64,000 nucleotides of DNA from UBA830 sp038146925 (GTDB lineage: Bacteria; Pseudomonadota; Alphaproteobacteria; MPNO01; UBA830): positions 930,001 through 994,000 of the forward strand of contig JAYQSP010000011.1 in the NCBI GenBank assembly GCA_038146925.1. The letters are read 5' to 3'. Position 1 is the first letter of the stretch; every line of letters starts with the position of its first letter. The notes below the pieces were generated by a model. The model saw nothing but the letters and a program-made list of their open reading frames with translations. It was not told the origin of the DNA and made no database searches. A program made the position numbers and the translations under genes. Of the stretch, positions 52,185 through 60,601 are shown piece by piece.

Positions 52185-52236
52185 GGGAGGGCAAGCGACG
52201 GTGCGTTTCCGCGCAAGCGGCGCGAAACCCGAAATA

Positions 52237-53232
52237 TCAGATTCCGAACAGCCGCCGCGCGTTGTCCTCGAACATCATCTGCCTGTCTTCGTCCGTGCAG
52301 CGCAGATTGTTCAGCACCTCCAGTGTGGAGCGGATGTTGTAGGCGCCGCCTTCGTGATCGTAGGGGGCATCGGTCGCGAACACCGAATGATCGGCGCCGA
52401 AGAAATCGAGCCCTGCCTGGCTGGCGGCCTGCGCGCCGAACATGGCGGTGTCGCCGTAAAAATCCTGCTTGAAATAATCGACCAGCGGTTTCTTAAGTTT
52501 GCCGGCAAACCCCTGTTCGTCGCCCATGACGGCGTTACGGTTTTCCCACGCGGGCGTGAATCGCCCTTCGGCGTGCGGGGCATAGGCGCCCCAGTGATGG
52601 GCGATGATTTTGAGATCCGGTATTTCGTCGAACATGCCCGAACATACGATCCGCGCCATCGCGGCGCTGGTTTCGTACGCCCAGCCGAATCCCCAGAAGA
52701 TTTCGTAAAACGACCGGTCCTCGGTCAGGTAATCCGGATGGGTTGCCGGGCGGGTCGGATGGAGCCAGATGATTTTGCCGCGCTGCGCAATCTTGGCGAA
52801 GATGTCGCGAAACTCCGGCTGGTCGAGCGCCTTGTTGTTCACATTGGTGAAAAGCTGGAAACCGACCGCGTTGTGTTCGTCGATAACCCGGTCGACTTCC
52901 GCGATAGCGGCCTCGGTGTTGTTCATCGGCAATGAGGCGATAAACCATGGCATGCGGTCCGGGTGTTCGCGGCAAATCCGCGCCATCCCGTCATTGGCGA
53001 CCCGTGTCAGCGCCGGGCTGTCGTCCGGTCCCGCAATCGCATCGGTCGGTGGCTGCGACATGGAAATGATCTGCTGGTAGTCATCGAATTCGTCCAGCAT
53101 GCGAAGCCGCGCATCCATGTCGTAGATCGTCTTTATCGATTTCCAGCGTTTCACGGCGGCGTCGGGCATCAGCCCATCGACCTTTTCGAAAAACTCGATT
53201 GGAAAAACATGGTTGAAGACGTCGATTTTCAT
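52237..53232 (-). CDS. Amidohydrolase-family protein (ACMSD-like)
   Basis: This 331-residue TIM-barrel protein is a metal-dependent hydrolase or decarboxylase of the amidohydrolase 2 group. Segments are MKIDVFNHVFPIEFF, KIIWLHPTRPATHPDY near residue 178, KIIAHHWGAYAPH near 227 and FATDAPYDHEGG near 290, with the conserved Asp. The usual HxH at the N terminus is F-N-H, so one metal ligand is missing, as in some family members. It lies convergent to the LysR gene and divergent to tupB. Substrate unknown. Confidence 0.82.
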   Translation of the reverse strand: MKIDVFNHVFPIEFFEKVDGLMPDAAVKRWKSIKTIYDMDARLRMLDEFDDYQQIISMSQPPTDAIAGPDDSPALTRVANDGMARICREHPDRMPWFIASLPMNNTEAAIAEVDRVIDEHNAVGFQLFTNVNNKALDQPEFRDIFAKIAQRGKIIWLHPTRPATHPDYLTEDRSFYEIFWGFGWAYETSAAMARIVCSGMFDEIPDLKIIAHHWGAYAPHAEGRFTPAWENRNAVMGDEQGFAGKLKKPLVDYFKQDFYGDTAMFGAQAASQAGLDFFGADHSVFATDAPYDHEGGAYNIRSTLEVLNNLRCTDEDRQMMFEDNARRLFGI

Positions 53233-53376
53233 GGTGGCTCCCCGGGTAGCAGTCTGTTGTCGGTTGTTCTGACTTTACATCAGCGACCGCTCCGGAAAAC
53301 CCCAAAATATCCGCTCCGCAGTAGGGTGCGATTTTATTAGGTTGCGGCAGTTCGCGAATTTCGGGACAACGACCGG

Positions 53377-54084
53377 ATGCATGATCTTCAGGCCGCATTT
53401 CAGCTCGCTTTCCGGCTGATCTTCACCGGCGACGCCGATCTGATGGAAATCATCGGATTGTCCATGGGCGTCAGCCTGACGGCCGTGCTGTTGGCGTGCG
53501 TGATCGGCATGATACTTGGCGCGGCCGCGGGCGTATTGCGGTTTCCGGGGCGGCCGGCGGTGATCATTTTTCTGAACGCGCTGATGGGGCTGCCGCCGGT
53601 GGTGGTCGGGCTCGGGGTGTACCTGTTGCTGTCGCGAGCAGGGCCGCTCGGCGTTTTCGGTTTGCTGTATACGCCGACGGCGATGATCGTTGCGCAGACC
53701 ATTCTGGTGACGCCCATCGTGGCCGCTTTGACCCGTCAGGTGGTGGAGGATCTCTACGAAGAATACGACGAGCAGCTGAGATCGCTGGGGGTTTCCGGCG
53801 TCGGTCTGGTCAGGACGTTATTGTGGGATGCCCGCTTTAGCCTGATCACGGTGGCGCTCGCAGGGTTCGGCCGGGCCGTCGCCGAAGTCGGCGCGGTGAT
53901 GATCGTCGGGGGCAACATCGATCACCTGACCCGCGTGATGACGACAGCAATCGCGCTTGAAACGTCGAAGGGAAATCTTGCGCTGGCTCTGGCGCTGGGC
54001 ATTATCCTGGTCGGCATATCCCTGATCGTGAACGGTGCGGTGTCCATCCTGGGCGGCAGAACGGGCAGACCCAGGCATGCGTGA
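53377..54084 (+). CDS. tupB: Tungstate-type ABC transporter permease
   Basis: This 235-residue inner-membrane protein has about five to six helices. The EAA-like loop RSLGVSGVGLVRTLLWDA and the C-terminal VAEVGAVMIVGGNIDHLTRV match the TupB/ModB-type permease group; VMIVGGNI and ALETSKGN are TupB-like. It should import tungstate (or molybdate) together with the next two gene products. The last codons overlap the ATPase start (8 nt). Confidence 0.85.
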   Translation: MHDLQAAFQLAFRLIFTGDADLMEIIGLSMGVSLTAVLLACVIGMILGAAAGVLRFPGRPAVIIFLNALMGLPPVVVGLGVYLLLSRAGPLGVFGLLYTPTAMIVAQTILVTPIVAALTRQVVEDLYEEYDEQLRSLGVSGVGLVRTLLWDARFSLITVALAGFGRAVAEVGAVMIVGGNIDHLTRVMTTAIALETSKGNLALALALGIILVGISLIVNGAVSILGGRTGRPRHA

Positions 54085-54796
54085 CTCCATCCTGCCGCTC
54101 CGCGCCGATGCGCTGCGATATTCGGTGGACGGCCGCGCCTTGATCGACGGGGTGTCCCTGACCATCGAACCCGGTGCGTTTGCGGTCGTCCTCGGCCCTA
54201 ACGGCGCCGGTAAAAGCCTTCTTTTGCGTCTGCTGCACGGCATGCTGCCGCCTACCTCCGGCAAAGTGACATGGGCGAACGGGGTGAATGGCGATCTCCG
54301 GCGGCGCCAGGCCATGGTCTTCCAGCGGCCCGTGCTCCTTCGCCGCTCGGTGGAGGCGAATATTGCCTATGCCCTCGGGGCTCTCGGCGTGCCGCGTCGG
54401 CAGCGGGCCGACATGATCGATCTCGCGTTGACCCGTGCCGGTCTTGAGGACTCGCGCCGGGTTCAGGCACGCCTGCTGTCCGTTGGCGAACAACAGCGGC
54501 TGACCGTGGCGCGCGCCCTGGCCTGTGAACCCGATATCATGTTTCTGGACGAACCGACCGCCAGTCTGGATCCCGCATCCGTGCAGCGGATCGAAACGCT
54601 GCTCTCGGACGCGAACGCCCGCGGCATGGCCGTCGTTCTCGTCACCCATGATGTCGGCCAGGCGCGCCGGCTGGGCCGGGACATCGTCTTTCTGCATGGC
54701 GGCAGGCTGGCGGAGCAATCCAGCGCAGACGCCTTCTTCGACACTCCGCGATCCAGGGTCGCGCGTGCCTATCTGGCGGGAGAGATCATTGTCTAG
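54077..54796 (+). CDS. tupC: Tungstate-type ABC transporter ATP-binding protein
   Basis: This 239-residue ABC ATPase has Walker A LGPNGAGKSLLLRLLHG near residue 39, a Q-loop in MVFQRPVLL, the signature LSVGEQQRLTVARAL, Walker B IMFLDEPTASLDP and the switch His in VTHDVGQAR. It lacks the long C-terminal molybdate-sensor domain of ModC, which fits TupC. The ATG at 54077 lies inside tupB. It overlaps the TTG start of tupA. Confidence 0.85.
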   Translation: MRDSILPLRADALRYSVDGRALIDGVSLTIEPGAFAVVLGPNGAGKSLLLRLLHGMLPPTSGKVTWANGVNGDLRRRQAMVFQRPVLLRRSVEANIAYALGALGVPRRQRADMIDLALTRAGLEDSRRVQARLLSVGEQQRLTVARALACEPDIMFLDEPTASLDPASVQRIETLLSDANARGMAVVLVTHDVGQARRLGRDIVFLHGGRLAEQSSADAFFDTPRSRVARAYLAGEIIV

Positions 54797-55622
54797 CCGT
54801 CTCGCGAAATTCTGGCTGCTGTTTATGGCGGTCTCGGCGGCGGCCTGTTCGCCCCCGGCCGTAGCGGCGGAGCGGGACTACATTATTCTGCAATCCACCA
54901 CCTCCACCCAGAATTCCGGGTTGCTGAGATACCTGATTCCCAAATTCCGGAAAACGACAGGGATCGACGTCCGCGTGGTTGCGGTGGGAACGGGGCAGGC
55001 GTTGAAGAATGGCCGGAACGGAGACGGGGATGTGCTGCTGGTGCATGCGCGTTCAGCCGAGGAGCGGTTTGTCGCGGCGGGCTTCGGGGTCGGAAGGCGT
55101 GACGTGATGTATAACGATTTCGTTGTCGTTGGCCCGAGAACGGACCCGGCCCGGATCGGCGATTTGTCAGATGTCGCATCCGCCTTTGCGAAGATCTCTG
55201 CCCGTCTCGCGCCGTTTGTCTCGCGCGGCGATGAAAGCGGCACGCATATTCGGGAACGCGCCTTGTGGGAGGCCGCCGGGATCGACCCGGAAAGCGCCAG
55301 CGGCGCCTGGTATCGCGAAGCCGGCAGCGGGATGGGCGCGACCCTGAACGCGGCGGTCGGCATGGGGGCTTACACATTGACGGATCGGGGAACATGGGTC
55401 GGATTTCGGAATAAGGCGGATTTGAAAATTCTGGTCGAAGGCGACCCGCGGCTGTTCAATCCGTATGGGATTATCCTCGTCAATCCGGCACGCCATCCGC
55501 ACGTTAACGCAGCCGGCGGCAGCGCCTTCATTGCCTGGCTGACCGGTCCGGAAGGGCAGGCGGCAATCGGCTCTTATCGATTGAACGGCGAGCGCCTCTT
55601 TCATCCTCTGGTGCACAGGTAA
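54789..55622 (+). CDS. tupA: Tungstate-binding periplasmic protein
   Basis: This 277-residue substrate-binding protein starts with TTG at 54789 (GGGAGA upstream) inside the end of tupC. The signal sequence (WLLFMAVSAAACSPPAVAAE) could be processed at Ala-Ala or be a weak lipobox before Cys20. The TupA signature is ILQSTTSTQNSGLLRYLIP, followed by VAVGTGQALKNGRNGDGDVL. These define the oxyanion-binding Thr/Ser residues. With TupB and TupC it makes a high-affinity tungstate importer; unlike the usual tupABC order, the binding-protein gene comes last. Confidence 0.88.
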   Translation: MSSRLAKFWLLFMAVSAAACSPPAVAAERDYIILQSTTSTQNSGLLRYLIPKFRKTTGIDVRVVAVGTGQALKNGRNGDGDVLLVHARSAEERFVAAGFGVGRRDVMYNDFVVVGPRTDPARIGDLSDVASAFAKISARLAPFVSRGDESGTHIRERALWEAAGIDPESASGAWYREAGSGMGATLNAAVGMGAYTLTDRGTWVGFRNKADLKILVEGDPRLFNPYGIILVNPARHPHVNAAGGSAFIAWLTGPEGQAAIGSYRLNGERLFHPLVHR

Positions 55623-55635
55623 CGGTATTTTGCGA

Positions 55636-55676
55636 ACACAAAAAAGGCCCGCTCTTTCGGGCGGGCCTTTTTGTGT
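55636..55676. terminator. Bidirectional rho-independent terminator after tupA
   Basis: ACACAAAAAAGGCCCGC pairs with GCGGGCCTTTTTGTGT around TCTTTCGG. The stem is flanked by A and T runs, so it works for both the plus-strand tup operon and the convergent gene at 55690-55911. Confidence 0.93.
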
Positions 55677-55689
55677 CGATCGGGTGCCG

Positions 55690-55911
55690 TCAGGCCGCAA
55701 GGCGGGTTTCCGTATCTTCGGGACGCCGTGTTTCGACATGATCCTTTTCCGTCGTGGTGCGTTCGAAAAAGTCCGCGACGCGTGCGAAGAAGCTGTGGGC
55801 CATCCGCGCCGCTTCCTGGGATCGTGCGGTCTCCGCTTCACGAATGAGTTGCGCGAGAGGCTTGTCCGCTTCGGCGGGGGCGGGCTCGAACAGATAAACA
55901 TTGCTGGTCAT
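55690..55911 (-). CDS. Small 73-residue protein, unknown function
   Basis: This protein starts MTSNVYLFEPAPAEADKPLA and contains an amphipathic helix (LIREAETARSQEAARMAHSF). I recognise no family. It lies between the tup terminator and the second LysR gene and is divergent to that regulator, so it may be its target (inference). No signal peptide or membrane helix is seen. Confidence 0.55.
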   Translation of the reverse strand: MTSNVYLFEPAPAEADKPLAQLIREAETARSQEAARMAHSFFARVADFFERTTTEKDHVETRRPEDTETRLAA

Positions 55912-56008
55912 TGTGGTTCTCCTGATTTGGTCCGCAGCATTCCGCTGCCGTTGAAGAGGATATGGTTTGTGTTGATGGGAAAGATAATGACCTTATATGG
56001 ACAATCAT

Positions 56009-56027
56009 CTTTGCAAATATCGCAAAG
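56009..56027. promoter_or_regulatory. Inverted repeat upstream of the LysR gene
   Basis: CTTTGC and GCAAAG form an inverted repeat separated by 7 nt (AAATATC). It lies about 42 nt upstream of the LysR start and in the intergenic region shared with the divergent 73-residue gene, the usual place for an autoregulatory LysR site. Confidence 0.45.
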
Positions 56028-56068
56028 AGTGAGATATAAACGAATAGTTAACAGAAGGAGCGCGCGGC

Positions 56069-57001
56069 GTGGACACACTCACAGGCATGCGGCTGTTCAA
56101 TAAAGTCGCGGAAACCGGCAGTTTTTCAGCCGCCGGGCGGGCGATAGGGCTGGCGCCTTCATCGGTTTCCCGCCAGATCAGTGCGCTGGAGGACCAGCTC
56201 GGCACACGCCTGTTCAACCGGACGACCCGGAAGCTGCATCTGACGGAAGCCGGCGAGATATATCACGGCCATACGGAACGGATCCTGTCAGATATCGAGG
56301 AGGCCAACGCAGCCGTTACGGAATTGCAGGAAGAACCCCGGGGAACGTTGCGCATCAATATCCCGGTTGTTTTCGGGCGCCGCTATATCGCGACGACGCT
56401 TCCCGATTTCCTCGACCGGTATCCCGAGCTTTCCGTCGAGCTCCAGGTCACCGATCATTTCGTCGATCTGATCGAAGAGGGCGCTGACCTCGCGATCCGG
56501 GTGGGTGGGCTGACGAACACCAGCTTTATCGCCCGGAAACTGATCGGCATTCAGCGCCTGCTGGTCGCCAGTCCCGGTTATATCGAAAAACACGGCACGC
56601 CGACTTCGCCGGAGGACCTGCTGAATCACAACTGTCTTCGTCTGCGGTTCAGCCCCGGCGAGAGCCACTGGGAGCTGGAACACAAGAACTCCGGCACCGT
56701 CAGCGACATTCATGTTAAGGGCAACATGCAATCCAACAATGTCGAGGCAATCAACGCGGCGATGCTCAACAGCGGCGGCATAGCCCTTCTGCCGTCCTGG
56801 GTTGTCGGCAAGGATATCCAGCGCGGCGACGCCACCGTGATCCTGCCGGAATATCACGCCAAACCGCAGCATGTGGATTCGGCGGTTTACGCCGTTTATC
56901 CATACACCCGGAACGTGTCGGCAAAGGTGCGGGCGTATATCGATTTCATCGCGGAGAAGTTCAAGACCGAACCCGATTTCCGGATGGATGATGGGGATTG
57001 A
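56069..57001 (+). CDS. LysR-type transcriptional regulator
   Basis: This 310-residue regulator has the N-terminal winged helix-turn-helix (MDTLTGMRLFNKVAETGSFS, then APSSVSRQISALEDQLGTRL) and a two-lobed periplasmic-binding-like effector domain (about 90-295). It is intact and closely parallels the broken LysR gene at 51291. The target may be the divergent small gene at 55690; the effector is unknown. An AAGGAG site precedes the start. Confidence 0.9.
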   Translation: MDTLTGMRLFNKVAETGSFSAAGRAIGLAPSSVSRQISALEDQLGTRLFNRTTRKLHLTEAGEIYHGHTERILSDIEEANAAVTELQEEPRGTLRINIPVVFGRRYIATTLPDFLDRYPELSVELQVTDHFVDLIEEGADLAIRVGGLTNTSFIARKLIGIQRLLVASPGYIEKHGTPTSPEDLLNHNCLRLRFSPGESHWELEHKNSGTVSDIHVKGNMQSNNVEAINAAMLNSGGIALLPSWVVGKDIQRGDATVILPEYHAKPQHVDSAVYAVYPYTRNVSAKVRAYIDFIAEKFKTEPDFRMDDGD

Positions 57002-57024
57002 CGTTCCGTTCCATCGCCAGGGCG

Positions 57025-57768
57025 CTATGCGTTTTCCAACGCAATGCGGCGGAGACGAAGCGGAAACATCAGTAATCCGCCGGCGGCGAGCAAATGCTTC
57101 AGCGTATGGCCGCTGAGGATTGGGAAAAGAAGATCGAAAATTTCATGATCGAGCTGTTCGGCAAGGATGGCCGAACCGTATAGAACTCCGGCTCCGAGGA
57201 TGTAAAACCGGTGTCTGGCTGCATTGCCGAAGGCAAAGATGGAAAACAGCACGGCCGCCACCGACGTCACCTGCACCCAGAAATAGAGCCGCAGATCCCC
57301 CGTGGCATACCAGATGAAAACGCTGGCGGCGCCGATCGTCACGACGGGGACAAGCGCGATTCTTTCGAATTTTTCAGACACGAATTCGGAAATCACGGCG
57401 ACGGTCATCGCGGTGAAGGCGAATGTCATTGGCAGACGGTCCCAGACCAGGGTCTCGTTCGTCGGCGCGAGGTGGTAATAGGCCGAGCCGAGGCTGACCA
57501 GCACGACGCCCGCGAACATCACTGCCCAGGACCGGGAAGCGATTCCGGATACGCCCCGTCTCAGCTGTAAAAGCCCGTATATCCCGACGCAGAGAAACCC
57601 CAGATTCGAGGCGACGTCTCCAAAATTAGGGACCCCGCAAAATGCGCGGATATCCGCAAACAGGTGGTAGCTCGCCGGTTGTTCCATCACCGGCGCGGCC
57701 GCAAACCCCGCGGCGATCGCGATCGGCAGCGCCGCAAGTATCCTGTGTTTCCAGGTCGGCAAAGGCAT
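57025..57768 (-). CDS. Ceramidase-like integral membrane protein (CREST superfamily)
   Basis: This 247-residue protein has about seven hydrophobic helices and the zinc-site residues of alkaline ceramidase-like proteins: SLGSAYYHLAPTNETLVWDR (Ser, His, Asp) and a C-terminal SGHTLKHLLAAGG with two His. It would be an intramembrane amide hydrolase acting on lipids, perhaps N-acyl lipids. The ATG at 57768 overlaps the stop of the acyl-CoA ligase gene (TGATG), so they are coupled. Bacterial substrates of this family are mostly unknown. Confidence 0.75.
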   Translation of the reverse strand: MPLPTWKHRILAALPIAIAAGFAAAPVMEQPASYHLFADIRAFCGVPNFGDVASNLGFLCVGIYGLLQLRRGVSGIASRSWAVMFAGVVLVSLGSAYYHLAPTNETLVWDRLPMTFAFTAMTVAVISEFVSEKFERIALVPVVTIGAASVFIWYATGDLRLYFWVQVTSVAAVLFSIFAFGNAARHRFYILGAGVLYGSAILAEQLDHEIFDLLFPILSGHTLKHLLAAGGLLMFPLRLRRIALENA

Positions 57769-59294
57769 CACGACGAATCAACGTCCCGGAGCTCCGTCTT
57801 GAGCACCTTGCCGTAATTGTTCTTCGGCAGAGCGTCGATAAACCGGTACGCCTTCGGTCGTTTGAACCGGGCGATATGTTCGAGGCACAGAGAATCGAGC
57901 TCCGCCTCTTTCACGTCCGCGCCGTCCTTTGCGACAACGAACGCGACGACCTCCTCGCCCCAGTCCGGATGGGGGCGTCCGATGACGGAACATTCCAGGA
58001 CGCCATCATGGCGCAGCAGCACTTCCTCGACTTCGCGCGGGTAGATGTTCGATCCGCCGGAGATGATCAGGTCCTTCGACCGGTCTTTCAGCGTCAGGAA
58101 GCCGTTTTCGTCGAGCGCGCCCATATCGCCGGTATGGAGCCAGCCGCCGCGCAACGCCGCGGCGCTTGCTTCCGGGTTGTTCCAGTAGCCTTTCATGACC
58201 ACATCGCCCTTCACGAGAATTTCCCCGATCTCGCCGACGGGCATGTCGCGGTCGTCTTCGTCCGCCACGCGCACCTTGACGCCGAACTGCGCCGTTCCCA
58301 CCGAGGCGAGAAGCGCGCGATAATCCGGTGCGTCGGACCGGCTGTGAAGGTCGCGGGAGAGCGCCGTGATCGTCATCGGGGCTTCGCCCTGGCCGTATAT
58401 CTGCACCAGCTTGGTGCCCAGCAGGTCCAGCGCTTTCAGGCAGTCTTCGAGATACATCGGCGCGCCGCCGTAAACGATGGTCTTCAGGTTGGTCGTATCG
58501 GCGTCTTCGATGCCCGGCGCATTGATGAGCCGCGTGACCATGGTGGGCGCCATGAAAAAGGTCACGCCTTTCCATACGGCAAGAAGCTCGAGTATTTCGG
58601 CTGGGTTGAAACCACCCGACGCGGGGATGACCTGACATGCGCCGCGCTCCACATGCGGCAGCAGGTACAATCCCGACCCGTGGCTGTAAGGTGCGGCGTG
58701 GACGATGCAGTCGCCGGCTTTTATCTGATCGACGCTTTTGAAGTAGGCGGCATTCATGGCGCGCAGATTGGCGTGCGTCAGCATCGCGCCCTTGGGGCGG
58801 CCCGTCGTGCCGGACGTGTAGAACAGCCAGGCAAGATCATCGGCGCCGACGGCGGCCGGCTCGATTGCCTGGCTTGATATCATCTCTTCGTAACGGGCAG
58901 AGCCTGCAAGGATGACGTGTTCCAGGCATGCGACTTCGTCGGCGACGCTTCCAATGCCATCGGCAAGATCGTCGGTGACGAAACAGACTTTCGCTCCGGC
59001 ATCTTCCAGGATGTAGGCGAATTCCCGTGGATGCAGGCGGCCGTTCATCGGCACCACCGCCAGGCCGGCATGCCATGCCCCGAACATGATTTCGGAATAC
59101 TCGGGGGCATTCTTCATGGCGATGGCGATGCGGTCGCCGGGTTCGATGCAGGGAAGCTTGAGCAGCGCACTGGCGAGCCGGGCAGCCCGATCGGCGTGTT
59201 CGGCGTAGGTAGCCACGACGTCCGTGCCAAGCGCCAGGGCAGGGGCGTCCGGATAGCGACCGGCGGACTCGATAAGGAGATGAGCGAGATTCAT
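57768..59294 (-). CDS. Acyl-CoA synthetase (class I AMP-forming ligase)
   Basis: This 508-residue cytosolic ligase activates a carboxylic acid with ATP and CoA. The AMP-binding P-loop is LFYTSGTTGRPKGAMLTH near residue 165. Later motifs are IYGQGEAP near 307, GWLHTGDMGALDENGF, KDLIISGGSNIYPREVEE, and the catalytic Lys in PKNNYGKVLKTEL near the C terminus. Length is typical. The chain-length preference cannot be read. It is followed by the ceramidase-like gene. Confidence 0.9.
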   Translation of the reverse strand: MNLAHLLIESAGRYPDAPALALGTDVVATYAEHADRAARLASALLKLPCIEPGDRIAIAMKNAPEYSEIMFGAWHAGLAVVPMNGRLHPREFAYILEDAGAKVCFVTDDLADGIGSVADEVACLEHVILAGSARYEEMISSQAIEPAAVGADDLAWLFYTSGTTGRPKGAMLTHANLRAMNAAYFKSVDQIKAGDCIVHAAPYSHGSGLYLLPHVERGACQVIPASGGFNPAEILELLAVWKGVTFFMAPTMVTRLINAPGIEDADTTNLKTIVYGGAPMYLEDCLKALDLLGTKLVQIYGQGEAPMTITALSRDLHSRSDAPDYRALLASVGTAQFGVKVRVADEDDRDMPVGEIGEILVKGDVVMKGYWNNPEASAAALRGGWLHTGDMGALDENGFLTLKDRSKDLIISGGSNIYPREVEEVLLRHDGVLECSVIGRPHPDWGEEVVAFVVAKDGADVKEAELDSLCLEHIARFKRPKAYRFIDALPKNNYGKVLKTELRDVDSS

Positions 59295-59401
59295 AAACGG
59301 GTTTTTAGCATCGTCGCGCCATCATCGGGAGAGGTCGATGGCGTAAAATCAGCATATGGTTCCGCGATTGTATCGGCGCGCATCTCAACTATGTTTTGGT
59401 T

Positions 59402-60601
59402 ATGAAACACAGCATATTTGGCATACTGCTCGCGGTTCTGTTGCCGGTGCCTGTTGCCGTCGCGCAATTGCCGATCGCGGGAACGGGACAGCTGCCGGTC
59501 ATTGATCCGAGCGCGCAGTCCCCGAAGATTGTGATCGACGCGATTGCCAAGGTTCAGTCGAACCGCCGGGACAAGCGTCCGTTTCTCGATATCAAGGCCT
59601 GCTTCCGGCAATCCCGGGTACAGCTTGCCCTGCGGCCCATATGCCGCCAGCGCCTCGAAACCTATCATCGGGAAATGGTCCGGAAGTACCGGTCGGATTT
59701 CGCCGGGATCGCGCCGATCGATATTCAGATACGGCTGATCGAATTGTCCGAGGACCCCGACGCGATGACCATCCGCCGGGACCTCATTGCGCTGCGCGGC
59801 GTGATCGAGGAACTCAACGAGGCCAGCCTGTTCCGGGCGATCAAGGAATGTTTCGTCAGCGCCGGGGCGCAGCCGGCATTGCAGCAGATATGTCGCCAGC
59901 AGCTGGAAGCTTTCACCCAGCAACTTCTCAGCACCGGGAGCTCCCGGTTTCGCGATATCAAGCCTGAGGTCGTCCGGCGCCGGCTGCTGACGGTGGCAAT
60001 GTCCGATCAGGCCGGTTTCACGGCGGGCGACACCACCACGTTCCAGTCGCTGCGCGACATCCGCGAAGCCCAGAGGGAGAAGCGCGCCGCCGGACGCATC
60101 GCCCTTGCCCAGGCCGCTCCGTATTACTGCAAGCCGTCCAAACGCCGCGGGAACCCGGGGATCGCGTCGCAACTGACCGGATCGGGAATCTGCATCTGCT
60201 CTTATGGCCGCCGGTATGCGGCTTCGAGCCCGGCAGTGAGAAATAGCCCGGTTCGGGTGGCGTACCGTCAGTGCGGTCCGGCCGGCCGGTTCAGGGTCTA
60301 CGACCTAAACGGCGGGCGCCTGCGCCACGGCGACTGGGTGACGATGCAGACGGCCCACGGGCCTTACGTATCGATGAACCGCGACGGCTACGTCTACGGC
60401 AACCGGCAGTCCCCGGGCAAAGGGGAGAAGTTCCGCATCATCCGGGCGACGAACCTGCCGGGCGTCATCCGGTCCGGCGAAATGGTCACGCTGGTGTCGG
60501 CGCTGGGCGCTTTCGTGGTGCCGGATCTGAAGCGGGGCATGCTGCGCGCCACGAAAAACAAGCCCGAGGCCCACGAGTTCCTGGTCTTTATGCCGAACTA
60601 G
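59402..60601 (+). CDS. Secreted protein with two internal repeats and a beta-trefoil-like C-terminal domain
   Basis: This 399-residue protein has a signal peptide (residues 1-21, LLPVPVAVA) and no recognised family. Residues about 60-125 and 142-210 are internal repeats: both have IKxCF, then ALxxICRQxLE about 13 residues later, and each carries two cysteines. A Cys-rich linker (CKPSKR, CICSYG) follows. Residues 288-399 look like a fascin/beta-trefoil-type domain (HGDWVTMQTAHGPYVSMNRD). It would be periplasmic or exported. Its stop overlaps the convergent thiolase stop. Confidence 0.6.
   Translation: MKHSIFGILLAVLLPVPVAVAQLPIAGTGQLPVIDPSAQSPKIVIDAIAKVQSNRRDKRPFLDIKACFRQSRVQLALRPICRQRLETYHREMVRKYRSDFAGIAPIDIQIRLIELSEDPDAMTIRRDLIALRGVIEELNEASLFRAIKECFVSAGAQPALQQICRQQLEAFTQQLLSTGSSRFRDIKPEVVRRRLLTVAMSDQAGFTAGDTTTFQSLRDIREAQREKRAAGRIALAQAAPYYCKPSKRRGNPGIASQLTGSGICICSYGRRYAASSPAVRNSPVRVAYRQCGPAGRFRVYDLNGGRLRHGDWVTMQTAHGPYVSMNRDGYVYGNRQSPGKGEKFRIIRATNLPGVIRSGEMVTLVSALGAFVVPDLKRGMLRATKNKPEAHEFLVFMPN

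Noticed and set aside
53233..53376. Molybdenum/tungsten cofactor riboswitch before tupB
   Set aside because: The 140-nt leader has no recognisable Moco-riboswitch core or extended stem by eye; I could not run a covariance search.
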